Below are positions 35,625 through 46,502 of a DNA stretch of 64,000 bases, piece by piece (position 1 is the first letter of the stretch; each line of letters opens with the position of its first letter). A model generated the notes under the pieces. That model saw nothing but the letters and a program-made list of their open reading frames with translations. It was not told the origin of the DNA and did not search any database. Where the stretch lies: the NCBI GenBank assembly GCA_019454045.1, contig SKCR01038862.1:62001-126000 (forward strand), written 5' to 3'. The translations under genes were made by a program, and so were the position numbers. This DNA comes from Zanthoxylum bungeanum (taxonomy: Eukaryota > Streptophyta > Magnoliopsida > Sapindales > Rutaceae).

Positions 35625-35975
35625 ACAATTGGCTTAAAGAAGAATCCAACAGGAAGCTCTTGAATCACGGCCTCGACACCATTGATGAGTTAAGGGAATG
35701 TACCTTGATACGACATGTTGCCTACCAGCAAAAGATGACTAAACACTTCAATAAGAATGTCAAATGTCGAACCTTCAAAGAATGAGATTGGGTTTTACAT
35801 AAATTCTTTCAGAACACTAAGGAAATTGGAGATGGCAATCTTGGGCCCATGTAGGAAAGCCCATACATCATTGCAAAAGTCATTGGACAATGAGCATATA
35901 AGTTAAAGACAGAGTATGTGAAGCCCATTCAAAATAGTTGGAACATTGTACACGTCAAGCGATACTACAGGTAGC
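35625..35975 (+). pseudogene. Tat-D integrase C-terminal remnant
   Basis: The frame contains a typical Tat-lineage Gypsy integrase tail: ELRECTLIRHVAYQQKMTKHF, then DWVLHKFFQN, GDGNLGP, AYKLKTEY and SWNIVHVKRYY. Stops interrupt it near 35782, 35852, 35892 and 35970. Everything between the gag start and this tail is missing. The element therefore shrank by an internal deletion of several kilobases. Confidence 0.82.
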
Positions 35976-36182
35976 CTAAATGGACCAGGAGTCATAGACT
36001 TGCCACTCGACAAGTCATTACTCTCTGACTTGGGGATATGGAGACTACTATATGTAGATTTTTCTTTTTGCTTAGAATTTATTTCCGAAGTTTTTATGTT
36101 TTCATATTCAATATTTAGGAACATTCCCCAATGTATTGAAGTGGTTATTTCCAATCAATCTATCTCGTATGAATAAAATCTA

Positions 36183-36340
36183 AGCAGCCAAGACTCGTTC
36201 TTCATCTGAGCATAAGTCTTGAGTCGACACAAAGACCAAGCGACCAAGACTCGCTCTTCATCTGAGCCTAAGTCTTAAGTCGACATTATGTTCAAGTGAC
36301 ATATACTTTACCCATATAAGCCAATGTTTCGAGTCGACAT
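36183..36340 (+). repeat. Short tandem repeat in the Tat-D 3' region
   Basis: Two copies of a unit of about 55 bp (CCAAGACTCG(T/C)TCTTCATC ... AAGTCTT(G/A)AGTCGACA) occupy about 36188-36290. A third, degenerate copy ends near 36340 in GAGTCGACATC. They lie between the integrase end and the antisense ORF. Confidence 0.7.
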
Positions 36341-36548
36341 CAATTCCAAATATTGAGGACTCAGACCAACTTCAAAATAACTTATGTTTTGTATAGAGAT
36401 ATTCACAAGGTAAAAAATCACACATAAAGAAAACACCAAAAAGCTCAAATCGAGACATCTATTCATTCAATGGATAAATCTCGTTACAAGTCCATGACCA
36501 CTAAGTTATAAATAAAAAATTACAAGCAAGCAAAATACAAGGGAAAGA

Positions 36549-36771
36549 TCACTCTTTAGCAGCATCTCGATCGTCGATAGCTAGAGCATCTTGAATATCA
36601 TCAGTTGGAGCATCTAAGACCTTATTGGTTGGACCTTCAAAAGCTGCAGCATCCCTAACATCACCCACCTTCAAAGGAGCATCCTCCCTTATTTCCCTAG
36701 TCCCAACAACAACTCCTTTAGCCTTAATAACCTCTTCACCACCCTTAGGGGAATCCCCTTCACCATCATTA
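36549..36771 (-). pseudogene. End of the Tat-D antisense ORF, cut by Copia-C
   Basis: A minus-strand frame rich in D, A, E and G (EDAPLKVGDVRDAAAFEGP) stops at 36549 and is interrupted at 36771 by the Copia-C LTR. Its place just after integrase and its orientation match the antisense ORF of Tat-E. Sequence similarity to that ORF is not evident, so the assignment rests on position and composition. Confidence 0.45.
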
Positions 36772-37511
36772 TGTTGGATAGTTATGACCCATAGCTTCAC
36801 TGTTTGTAAAAGACATTGTGTTTTTGTACAAAATTAACTATGTAGTAATGAAATTTTCTTTTACCGTTGTGTATTTATTTACTTTGATATATAAATGGTA
36901 GAAGTCCTAATGATTAGTTCCGGATTGAGATGATATGAGACAGTATCAATCCATAAAAGTTTAATCATTAAAAATCCCTAGTCATAGTATTATCGAGATT
37001 GGACATCGATAATAGGAAATAGGCTAGTATTGCACTTGTGCGAGTTGTGAGGGCATAACAACATAGTTCTCATATATTTAAGTATTGGATACTTATGCAA
37101 GTGCGATAGGAGGTTGTGTTTTATCGATGTTACGGAAAATAGCTTTGCTCTAGATAGACCCCGCGGAATCCCATTGGTAGTATGTATTTGTGTCTATGGG
37201 AGTCCGCTTCAGGGTAGGTGTATTTGGTCTTAACCTGAGACTTGCATCGCTAGTATTTACGACAATCGATACGCTTTGGTTTCGGTCGTCCAGGACTTTA
37301 ACAGGTTCTGCGTACGCCTCTTCTGGGTTTACTGATAATCGTAGTGTATTGGATGTGATGTCAAGACGGAAGTATCACTTCTGACATATGGAGATGATGA
37401 TCACGTAGGGATTCAGAACTGGTTCTCTATTGTGTTGCAACCATCGGGATAATATGACAAGGTCATGATTATCCGATTCAAAGAGACTAGTTGCTTGATA
37501 TCCGATATGTG
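36772..37511 (+). repeat. Copia-C 5' LTR, left part
   Basis: Begins TGTTGGATA and matches 53829-54565. A TATA-like box (ATATATAAATG) lies near 36887-36897. The LTR is interrupted after GATATGTG by LARD-1. Confidence 0.9.
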
Positions 37512-39668
37512 TATAGGCACTGTATTTTTGCATGTAAGTCCTGATGATGAGTCTCATATGGAGTCACTACCTCTTTAGTTGTGAAAGCCGCGGAAAACGG
37601 ACGTTGGAAGGGAAAAGATCAAGAATTGACACTTGGTTGGATTTAATTCGCTGGAGTAGCTACGGGTTCGTTTGTTGGACCTCTGTTTTAAAACACACCC
37701 TTAGTCCAAACCCCCGCAAGACACACACCAAGCCCATTTCTCCCAAGCCCAATCTAAGAAATAATTAAAACATGTCACAAATTAAATGAAATGAAATTAA
37801 ATCTAATTAAATTAAATTAAAATCTAATTAAATTAAATTCCTAATTTAAATAAAACACATTCCTAATTTAACTAAATCACCTACCAAATCATATCCTTAA
37901 CTAAAAAGAATAAGTCAAATCACTTCCCTTAATTAAAGAAATCCTTTCCTTTTAACACACTAATTAAAAATATCTCCCCATTGATACACAAAATCCCATT
38001 CCTACCCAAATAAGGATTGCCCATCCCTTGGCCTATATAAAGAACCATTAACCCCACCTTTCAAACCCTGGCAGATACACAAAAAAAAAACACAAAATAA
38101 TAACCTTAAACATGCCCTTCTCTCCCATCTCGGCAACTCTAAAAAAATAATCAAACCTGCGCCCTCTACTCACTGCCTCATAATTGATCGCCACTTCAAC
38201 AGCCCACCCTTAACAAACAAAGACAAACACTTCACGTAACCCTCAGCTAAGCCAATAAACACACGTTATAGCGCCCTCCACTCACGTAAGCTCCCTCGCC
38301 ACGGTCATGTTCATCAAACCTTTCCACACGCCAATACCCTACGTAAGTTTTCACAGCCCCACGTAAGCCTCACGCACTCACGTTCATCAAACCTGCCTGC
38401 GCACAAGCAAACCAATCGCACGTAGCCCAGCCCCAGCCTCAACGAACGTACACGCCACCAACAGCCTCCTTTAAGTCACGCACATAACCGAAACTACTCA
38501 CAACCTAAGTCACAAACTGACAACAAACTACCGACTATCAACAAGCCTCATACGTGAGCAATAAACAGAAAGTAACCAGTCCCCGAACAGCCCAAAACAG
38601 TCCTCTGAAATTCCCCAAAACTGTACCCCAAAACTGTCCAGAAAACTACCCAAAAAATTGTCCAGAAAACTACCAAAAACAGTTCAGAAAAACTGTATCC
38701 TTACCACCAAAACAGTGGTCTAAAAACAGTAGTAAAATAGCAGCGAAACGGAGTAAAAACAGTAGACCGAACAGCAAAACAACGAGGAAAGACGTTGAGT
38801 TAGTGAATCGAAAGATTTGCGGATCATTCACCATTCCAACGGACGTGCAATGCCCTTTCGTGAGATGACAAAAGAGGTTAGACCTGAGGGCACTTTGTTA
38901 CTTATTATCTTTCGTTTATTTTGTTTATTTTAAAAATATTATCGCATGAGAGTCGTTTGAGGCATGATGTAATTGTTGGATGGGCGGAATGTGTGCTCTC
39001 TTTTGTGGTATATAGGATGGAAACCCGGACGTAAATTTCGTAGCCGAATCCGAATGGACGGTAGTGCGGTTTGTACTCGGGATACAATACCACGTACTAC
39101 TTAAAGAAACACATATTTCATTTCATCCAAACTTGTATTTGAGCATGATGTAGTTCGTAGGATATTTATTGTTTAAAGTATGCATTAGCCTAGTTTATTA
39201 TTTATTTTCAAAGCATGATTATGTTATTTTTATGCATGATATTTTGTTTAGTTTATATTTATATTTAAATAGTTATTTGTTTATTTTGGTTTAATGGTTC
39301 AATGTGCTCATTGTGCTCATTGTGTGTTTTCTGTTTAAAGACTTACCTTCAAGCATGTAAACTTAGATTATGAGTTATCTTGATGAATGCTTATTAGACC
39401 TAAGTGACCCTTGAGCATATACGTTGAGTAGATTCAGTTAGTTTATTGCAAAAATCATATCATCACAAGTGGCATAAGTAAGGGACCATTCCGAACCCAA
39501 CGATTTGAGGTCTTCCCTTGCGAGGGGTGAGTGCGGCCTTAAATCTCATTTTCTCGGTTCACACCGGGTGGCGACTCCATTCTTCTCCGGTTAGCCCCCC
39601 GGAGGCTACTCCGTCCTCTCAATTAGGCTGCGAGCCTAAAACAGCGTCGTCAAGTTCTGTGTCCTACA
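37512..39668 (+). repeat. LARD-1 5' LTR
   Basis: Starts TATAGGCAC (the partner has TGTAAGCAC, so the TG is mutated) and ends CCTACA. A TATA-like box (TATATAAAG) lies at about 38034-38042. Downstream to about 38780 the plus strand is rich in C and A and poor in G, with repeated AAAACTG(T/C)CC-like blocks. The 104-residue frame at 38554-38868 follows this composition and is not a recognised protein. Confidence 0.9.
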
Positions 39669-39671
39669 GTC

Positions 39672-39690
39672 TGGCAACTCCACTGGGGAT
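39672..39690 (+). other. Primer-binding site of LARD-1
   Basis: TGGCAACTCCACTGGGGAT starts three bases after the LTR end. LARD-2 has TGGTGACTCCACTGGGGAT at the same position. The form resembles the tRNA-Arg-type site I recall for Ogre elements, rather than the tRNA-Met site of the Copia elements here. Confidence 0.65.
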
Positions 39691-39775
39691 AGAGAATCGG
39701 CCCCGAAATAATGTATTGTGATGTTTATGATTTGTGCTTTAGTTGACCGTGTCTATTGTGGGTTGATGGGGTTTG

Positions 39776-40029
39776 ATCAAAGGCATTCTTAAGGCTAGGT
39801 GATGGTTTGGTGTCTTCCTTCACTCACTACCTTTCTATAAGGAAAAGATGTGAAGGCACCTAGATAATCATCTACTCGTAGTCTACTGTGATGGACTAAT
39901 TTGGAGGACTCGTTGTTTATTCCTGACAATAAGCGATAAGAGCCTAAGGGGCTTGGGTACTTAAGAGAGCCTCGCTCCACCCTCCCTATGGGGAATCTAC
40001 AATGGGAAATCCATTTGACAGTCAGTCAC
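39776..40029 (+). repeat. Leader module of LARD-1 shared with Copia-A
   Basis: Collinear with 2742-3008 (Copia-A) and 63190-63438 (LARD-2), and placed about 100 bp after the primer-binding site. The similarity to Copia-A ends near 40029, while the similarity to LARD-2 continues. Confidence 0.85.
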
Positions 40030-40429
40030 ATACCATAACTCGTTGGCACGTACCTTAAGGTATAAAAAAAGGTACGCTCACTTGGTCACTCGGACCCTTG
40101 AGTGGGGAGACCTAGTTGTGGGCAACCCTTCGTCGAGGAGAGCCTTTGTCTATACCACTATAAACCAGCATATGAACCGTAGTTGTATGACTAATAGAAG
40201 CTACCCCTTTATGATTTTGATAAACACGTGTATATTATATCTTATGCATCTCCGCATCTCATGCATACATGCATCATGTTAACCCCGTGTCTTAAAAGCC
40301 ATCATAGATATCCGTTGGGTTAGAGAAGAAAAAAGGTTTGTCAATAGGAGTTTAGCAAACATGGATAGCGAGGAAAAGAAAATTGAGAAACAGAAAACCT
40401 TATGGCAAGGATAGAAAGACCATTGGGGG

Positions 40430-40960
40430 GCATTCAAAAAAAATGAAAAAATGAAAAGAAAAAAAAAGAAAAAAGAGAGAAAAAAAAAGAGAAAAAAAAA
40501 GAGAAAAAATAATTGTTTGTTTTTAGTCATTGATAGTTAGACATAAGTCCGATGATGAAATAGATTGTTTTAGAGTGAAACTTTAGAAACGATAAACCCT
40601 TGACGTGCTTTTATCTGATGCTTTGAGTAATTGATCTATGTTAGACTTGTATGCACTTGATTATGGTTTTTAGCGGTGAAAACCTGAGTAGTTAGCAAAG
40701 TGACTAGTCGAAGAAATTGTAGGTCGGTGAATGACCGTTTGCTTAGATGTCTATCTTGATTTGCTTATGTTATGATGTGTGGTATGGTTGAAAATAAAAG
40801 AAAAGTGTAGGACCACCGTGAGGAGAAATACTACCTTAAAGGGTAGGTGTGTTGAAAAAAAAAAGAAGAAAAATAAAAAAAAAGAGAAAATAACAAATGA
40901 AGTTCAAAATGAAAAGAAAAAAAGAGAGACAAAGGAAAAGAAAGATAAAACCATACCACA
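40430..40960 (+). repeat. Purine-rich low-complexity tracts in LARD-1
   Basis: A/G-only runs occupy about 40435-40510 and 40850-40945. They create apparent poly-phenylalanine frames on the minus strand and poly-lysine frames on the plus strand. From 40961 to 41589 nothing is recognised beyond a CATGCATGCATGCAT run near 41449. Confidence 0.75.
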
Positions 40961-41589
40961 ATGAGCACGAAAAAGCAATTACAGAACATACCTGAGACAT
41001 CTAGGTTGGTTTGACCCACCGATCCCGATTTTTGAAATGAAATCATTGAGTTGGCTTGCTTAAGGATCAAGCTGTGAAATAATCTTTGCACACACAAACT
41101 TTGAGTCTGGCATAGATCATTTATTCAAAAACTCAGATTTGAGTTGCACTGAGTGTTTTGAATGTTCTCTGATTTCATTACTGGGCATTCATTGAGGACG
41201 ATAATATGTATAACTATTGGGACTATTTCATAGCATGTAATATAGTATGATATGAGAGGCCCCACCATGTGATTCACCTTGACCAAGTGCAAGCAGTAGA
41301 GAACAGAAAGCTAAATCAAGACTGTGAGCGACCAGTCTACCACCCCGTGAATAAGAAGAATAAATTGAGCCATGAGACCAGAGAGAAGACTGAGCAATCA
41401 CCTGGAGAACTGGCGGAAGACCTAACCCAGCGGAATGGGAAATTCATTCATGCATGCATGCATACACGTAACATATTTTTCATTCTTTTTGTGTTTGTTT
41501 TGTTCTGTATTCACAGGTTTCAAAGAAGAAAAAGAGAAAACGGCAAAGACAAGCCAACCAGAGTCAGCAGCATATGAGTAGTATTTTCG

Positions 41590-42650
41590 GGGATGAGTCC
41601 CAGAGTTGAGGCCCATTTCAGTTTCAGTTTCAGTTTTGGGGATGAGTCCCGGGGGCGAGGCCCACATCAGCATCACTATCAGTTTTAGGGATGAGTCCTA
41701 TGGTTGAAGCCCGCGTTGTCAGCATCAGTTTTGGGAATGAATCCCAGGGCCGAGGCCCACATCAGTAGAGTTCGGGAATGAATCCCAGGGGGTGAAGCCC
41801 GCATTATCAAAAGTTTCGGGTAAAACCCAGGGGGCGAAACCCGCATTATCAACAGTTTCAAGAATGAATCCCAAGGCCGAGGCCCACATCGTCAGAATTT
41901 GGAATGAATCTAAGGAATGAATCCCAGGGCCGAGGTCCACATCAGCAGAGTTTTAGAATTAATCTGGGAATGAATCCCAGGGCCGAGGCCCACAGCAGCA
42001 GAGCTTTAGAATGAATCCAGGAATGAATCCCAGGGCCGAGGCCCACATCAGTAGAGTTTTGGAATGAATCCAGGGAATGAATCCTAGGGCCGAGGCCTGC
42101 GTCGTCAGAATTTGGAATGAATCCAGGAAATGAATTCCAGGGCCGAGTCCCACATCAGTAGAGTTTTTGGAAATGAATCCGGGAATAAATCCCAGGGTCG
42201 AGGCCCACATTGTTCGAGTTTTGGAATGAATCCGGGAATGAATCCAAGGGCCGAGGCCCTCATCAGCAGAGTTTTGGAATGAATCTAGGGAATGAATCCT
42301 AGGGCCGAGGCCCGCTTCGTCAGAATTTGGAATGAATCCAGGGAATGAATCCCAGGGCCGAGGCCCACATTAGCAGAGTTTTTGGAAATGAATCCGGGAA
42401 TGAATCCCAGGGTCGAGGCCCACATTGTTCGAGTTTTGGAATGAATCCTAGGGCCGAGGCCCACATGGTCAGAGTTTTGGAATGAATCAAGGAAGGAATC
42501 CCAGGGTCGAGGCCCACATCGTCAGAGTTTTGGAATGGATCCCAAGGTTGAGGCCCACATCAGTATTAGTTTGGGGATGAGTCCCAGGGGCCAGGCCCAC
42601 ATCAATATCAGTTTTGGGGAATGAGTCCCTGAGGCGAGGCCCATATTAGC
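41590..42650 (+). repeat. LARD-1 minisatellite block 1, period about 54 bp
   Basis: Some twenty degenerate units contain GGAATGAATCCCAGGGCCGA followed by GGCCCACATCAG(C/T)AGAG. Each has short dyad symmetries (GGGCC-GA-GGCCC). Lengths vary as subunits are gained or lost. The minus-strand frames through it (for example 41725-41940) are products of the repeat, not genes. Confidence 0.9.
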
Positions 42651-43250
42651 ATCTGTATCAGTCTTGCCGGGTATGGCACTCTAGGGGCGAGGCCCATATT
42701 AGCATCAGTATCAGTTTTGCCAGGTATGAAATTCTAGGGCCGAGGCCCATCATTATCCGTATCAGTCTTGCCGGGTATGGCACTTTGGGGACGAGGCCCA
42801 TATTAGCATCAATATTAGTCATGTCGGGTATGGCACTCTGAGGGGGAGGCCTACATCACTATCAGTATCAATCTTGTCGTGTGTGGCACTCTGGGGGCGA
42901 GGCCCACATTATCAGTATCAGTTTTGCCGGGTATGGAGATACAACATCAGTTTTGCCGGGTATGGCACTCCGGGTATGGAGATACAGCGTCAGTTTTGTC
43001 GGGTATGGCACTCCGGGTATGGAGACACCAGATCAGTTTTGCCAGGTACGGCACTCCGGGTATGGAGACACCAGATCAGTTTTGCTAGGTACGACACTCC
43101 GGGTATGGAGACACCATATCAGTTTTGCCAGGTACGGCACTCCGGGTATAGAGACATCAGATCAGTTTTGCTAGGTACGGTACTCCGGGTATGGAGACAT
43201 CAGATCAGTTTGGCCAGGTACGACACTCCGGGTATGGAGACATTATTGCG
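42651..43250 (+). repeat. LARD-1 minisatellite block 2, period settling at 43 bp
   Basis: Units begin GCCGGGTATGGCACTC. Early units keep the GGGGGCGAGGCCC half of block 1. Later ones replace it with CGGGTATGGAGACACC, giving a regular 43-bp repeat. Because 43 is not a multiple of three, all three plus frames stay open here. Confidence 0.9.
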
Positions 43251-43560
43251 ACACTCTAGGTATGGAGACGGAACTGCGACACCCTAGGTACGGGGTTAGC
43301 ACACCAGGTACGGCATTCAAATATAACTGCGGTACTCTAGGTATAGATACGTAACTGCGACACCCTAGGTACGGGGTTAGCACGCCAGGTACGACATTCA
43401 GATAATTGCGGCACTCTAGGTACGGAGACGCAACTGCGACACCCTAAGTACGGGGTTAGCATGCTAGGTACGACATTCAGACACAACTGTGATACCCTAT
43501 GTACATGTTAGCACGCCGAGAATGGCTCCACAGTGACGCCTGAGGTACGGGATTTAGCAC
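43251..43560 (+). repeat. LARD-1 minisatellite block 3, CCCTAGGTACGGGG units
   Basis: About three copies of a longer unit (roughly 80-90 bp) contain GCGACACCCTAGGTACGGGG, TTAGCACGCCAGGTACG and ACATTCAGA. The unit keeps the GGTA(C/T)GG and GCAC core of block 2. Confidence 0.8.
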
Positions 43561-43735
43561 GCTGAAAATGGCACTCCGAGAATGGAGTACAGTTCGAGAA
43601 TGAACAAGCCGAGAATGGCACTCCGAGAATGGAGCACAGTTGAGAATGAACGAGCCGAGAATGGCACTCCGAGAATGGAGTACAATTCAGGAATGAATAA
43701 GCCGAGGATGGCACTCTGAGAATGGAGCACAGTTC
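43561..43735 (+). repeat. LARD-1 minisatellite block 4, period about 46 bp
   Basis: About four copies of GCCGAGAATGGCACTCCGAG followed by AATGGAG(T/C)ACAGTT and GAGAATGAAC. The core is the block 2 unit with GGGTATGG changed to GAGAATGG. Confidence 0.85.
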
Positions 43736-44190
43736 GGGAATAGACCACCTCACAGAAACGGTTCGGGAATGGACCACCTCACAGAAACGGTTTGGGAATG
43801 AACCACCTCACAGAAACAATTCAGGAATAGACCACCTCACAAAAATGGTTCGGGAATGGACCACCTCAAAGAAATGGTTCGGGAATGGACCACATCACAG
43901 AAACGATTCGGGAATGGACCACCTCACAAAAATGATTCGGGAATGGACCACCTCACATAAACGGTTCATGAATGGACCACCTCACAGAAACGGTTCGGGA
44001 ATGGACCACCTCACAGAAATGGTACGAGAATGACCACCTCACAGAAATGGTTCGGGAATGAACCACCTCACAGTGACGGTTCGGGAATGGACCACATCAC
44101 AGTGACGGTTCGGGAATGGACCACATCACAGTAACGGTTCGGGAATGGAATGGACCACATCACAGCAACGGTTCGGGAATGAACCAGGGG
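43736..44190 (+). repeat. LARD-1 minisatellite block 5, period 29 bp
   Basis: About fifteen copies of ACGGTTCGGGAATGGACCAC followed by CTCACAGAA. Late copies replace CTCACAGAAA with ATCACAGTGA. The array ends at AACCAGGGGTCGAAGC; the polypurine tract and LTR follow within 150 bp. Confidence 0.9.
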
Positions 44191-44326
44191 TCGAAGCACC
44201 TAACCACCAAAATCAACTCAGCTCAACACATGGCAAGTCAAGTGGCAGCTGGCGAGCCAGGTAAGTAAAAATGCATTACACGTACTTTGATAGGATTGTC
44301 ATTGTCACACACTGTACAAGTCCCAT

Positions 44327-44341
44327 CAAAGTAGGGGCGAC
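44327..44341 (+). other. Polypurine tract of LARD-1
   Basis: AAAGTAGGGGCGAC lies directly before the 3' LTR start TGTAAGCAC. Confidence 0.65.
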
Positions 44342-46497
44342 TGTAAGCACTGTATTTTTGCATGTAAGTCCCGATGATGAGTCTCGTATGGAGACACTAC
44401 CTCTTTAGTTGTGAAAGCAGCGGAAAACGGACGTTGGAATGGAAAATGTCAAAAATTGACACTTGGTTGGATTTAATTCGTTGGAGTAGCTGCGGGTTCG
44501 CTTGTTGGACCTCTGTTTTAAAACACACCCTTAGCCTAAACCCCCACAAGACACACACCAAGCCCATTTCTCCCAAGCCCAATATAAGAAATAATTAAAA
44601 CATATCACAAATTAAATGAAATGAAATTAAATCTAATTAAATTGAAATTAAATTAAATTCCTAATTTAAATAAAACAAATTCCTAATTTAACTAAATCAC
44701 TTACCAATTTAAATAAATCATATCCTTAACTAAAAAGAATAAGTCAAATCACTTCCTTTAATTAAAGAAATTCTTTCCTTGTAACACACTAATTAAAAAT
44801 ATCTCCCCATTAATACACAAAATCCCCTTCCTACCCAAATAAGGATTGCCCATCCCTTGGCCTATATAAAGAACCCTTAACCCCACCTTTCAAACCCTGG
44901 CAGATTCACACAAAAAAAAACACACAAAATAATAATCCTAAACCTGCCATTCTCTCCCCTCTCGGCAACTCTAAAAAAATAATCAAACTACGCCCTCCAC
45001 TCACTGCCTCACAATTGATCGCCACTTCAACAGCCCACCCTTAACAAACAAAGACAAACACTTCACGTAACCCCCAGCTAAGCCAATAAACACACGTTAT
45101 AGCGCCCTCCTTTCACGTAAGCTCCCTCGCCACGGTCACGTTCATCAAACCTTTCCACACGCCAATACCCACGTAAGTTTTCACAGCCCCACGCACTCAT
45201 GTTCATCAAACCTGCCTGCGCACAAGCAAACCAATCGCATGTAGCCCAGCCCCAGTCTCAACGCACGTACACGCCACCAACAGCCTCCTTTAAGTCACGT
45301 ACATAACCGAAACTGCTCACAACCTAAGTCACAAACTGACAACAAACTGCCGACTATCAACAAGACCCATACGTGAGCAATAAACAGAAAGTAACCAGTC
45401 CCCGAACAGTCCAAAACATTCCCCTGAAATTCCCCAAAACTGCACCCCAAAACTCTCCAGAAAAATGCCCATAAAACTGCCCAGAAAACTGTCTATAAAA
45501 GTACCAAAAACATTCTAGAAAAACTGTATCCTCATCACCAAAATAGTGGTCTAAAAACAACAGCAAAACAGCAGCGAAACAGAGTAAAAACAGTAGCCCG
45601 CACAGCAAAACAGTGAGGAAAGACATTGAGTTAGCGAATCGAAAGAGTTGCGGATCATTCACCTCTCCAACGGAAGTGTAACGCCCTTTCGTGAGACGAC
45701 AAAATAGGTTAGACTGAGGGCACTTTGTTACTTATTATCTTTCGTTTATTTTGTTTATTTTAAAAATATTATCGCATGAGATTCGTTTGAGGCATGATAT
45801 GATTGTTGGATGGGTGGAATGTGTGCTCCATTTTGTGTATTTAGGATGGAAACCCGAACGTAAATTCCGTAGCCGAATCCGAATGGACGATAGTGTGGTT
45901 TGTACTCGGGATATAACACCACGTACCACTTAAAGAAATAAGTATTTCGTTTCATCCAAACTTGTATTTGAGAATGATGTAGTTCGTAGAATATTTATTT
46001 TTTAAAGCATGCATTAGCCTAGTTTATTATTTATTTTCAAAGCATGATTACGTTATTTTTATGCATGATATTTTGTTTAGTTTATATTTATGTTTAAATA
46101 GTTATTTTTTTATTTTAGTTTAATGGTTCAATGTGCTCAATGTGTGATATTGTGTGTTTTCCGTTTAAAGACTTACCTTCAAGCATGTAAACTTAGATTA
46201 TGAGTTATCTTGATGAATGCTTATTAGACCTAAGTGACCCTTGAGCATATACGTTGAGTAGATTCGGTTAGTTTATTGCACAAATCATATCATCACAAGT
46301 GGCATAAGTAAGGGACCATTCCGAACCCAACGATTTGAGGTCTTCCCTTGCGATGGGTGAGTGCGGCCTTAAATCTCATTTTCCCCGTTCACACCGGGTG
46401 GCGACTCCATTATTCTCCGGTTTAGTCCCCCGTGGGCTACTCCGTACTCCCAACTAGGTCGCGAGCCTAGAACATCGTCGTCAAGTTCTGTTCTACA
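44342..46497 (+). repeat. LARD-1 3' LTR
   Basis: The LTR is 2156 bp, TGTAAGCAC to TTCTACA. It matches the 5' LTR with scattered substitutions and small indels, including the TATA-like box at about 44863-44870. Confidence 0.9.
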
Positions 46498-46502
46498 ATA
46501 TA

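Larger units (their letters stand above)
37512..46497 (+). mobile_element. LARD-1, large non-coding LTR retrotransposon
   Basis: The element is 8986 bp with LTRs of 2157 and 2156 bp, a primer-binding site and a polypurine tract, but no gag or pol trace in 4.67 kb of internal sequence. Flanks are ATGTG (37507-37511) and ATATA (46498-46502), a 5-bp duplication with two G-to-A differences. The undisturbed site is seen in the Copia-C 3' LTR near 54561-54565. The internal part comprises the leader module, purine-rich tracts and 2.6 kb of minisatellite. Tandem repeats before the 3' LTR and the primer-binding site suggest a Tat/Ogre-type Gypsy derivative; this is inferred. It would need enzymes from another element. 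Confidence 0.9.

Noticed and set aside
38554..38868. 104-residue ORF in the LARD-1 5' LTR
   Set aside because: The C/A-rich sequence has few stops in this frame. The 3' LTR copy does not keep the frame, and no domain is visible.
40279..40530. Poly-phenylalanine minus-strand ORF
   Set aside because: It is the complement of a purine-rich low-complexity tract.
41422..42517. Several minus-strand ORFs with a shared repeating peptide
   Set aside because: They follow the minisatellite unit exactly, lack plausible starts and domains, and change frame with the repeat length.
42874..43287. Three overlapping plus-strand ORFs of 69-137 residues
   Set aside because: All three frames are open because the 43-bp unit contains no stop in any frame; they are repeat artefacts.
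43736..44190. Regular 29-bp repeats that could suggest a CRISPR array
   Set aside because: The units are directly adjacent with no unique spacers, and the DNA is a plant LTR element; this is a minisatellite.
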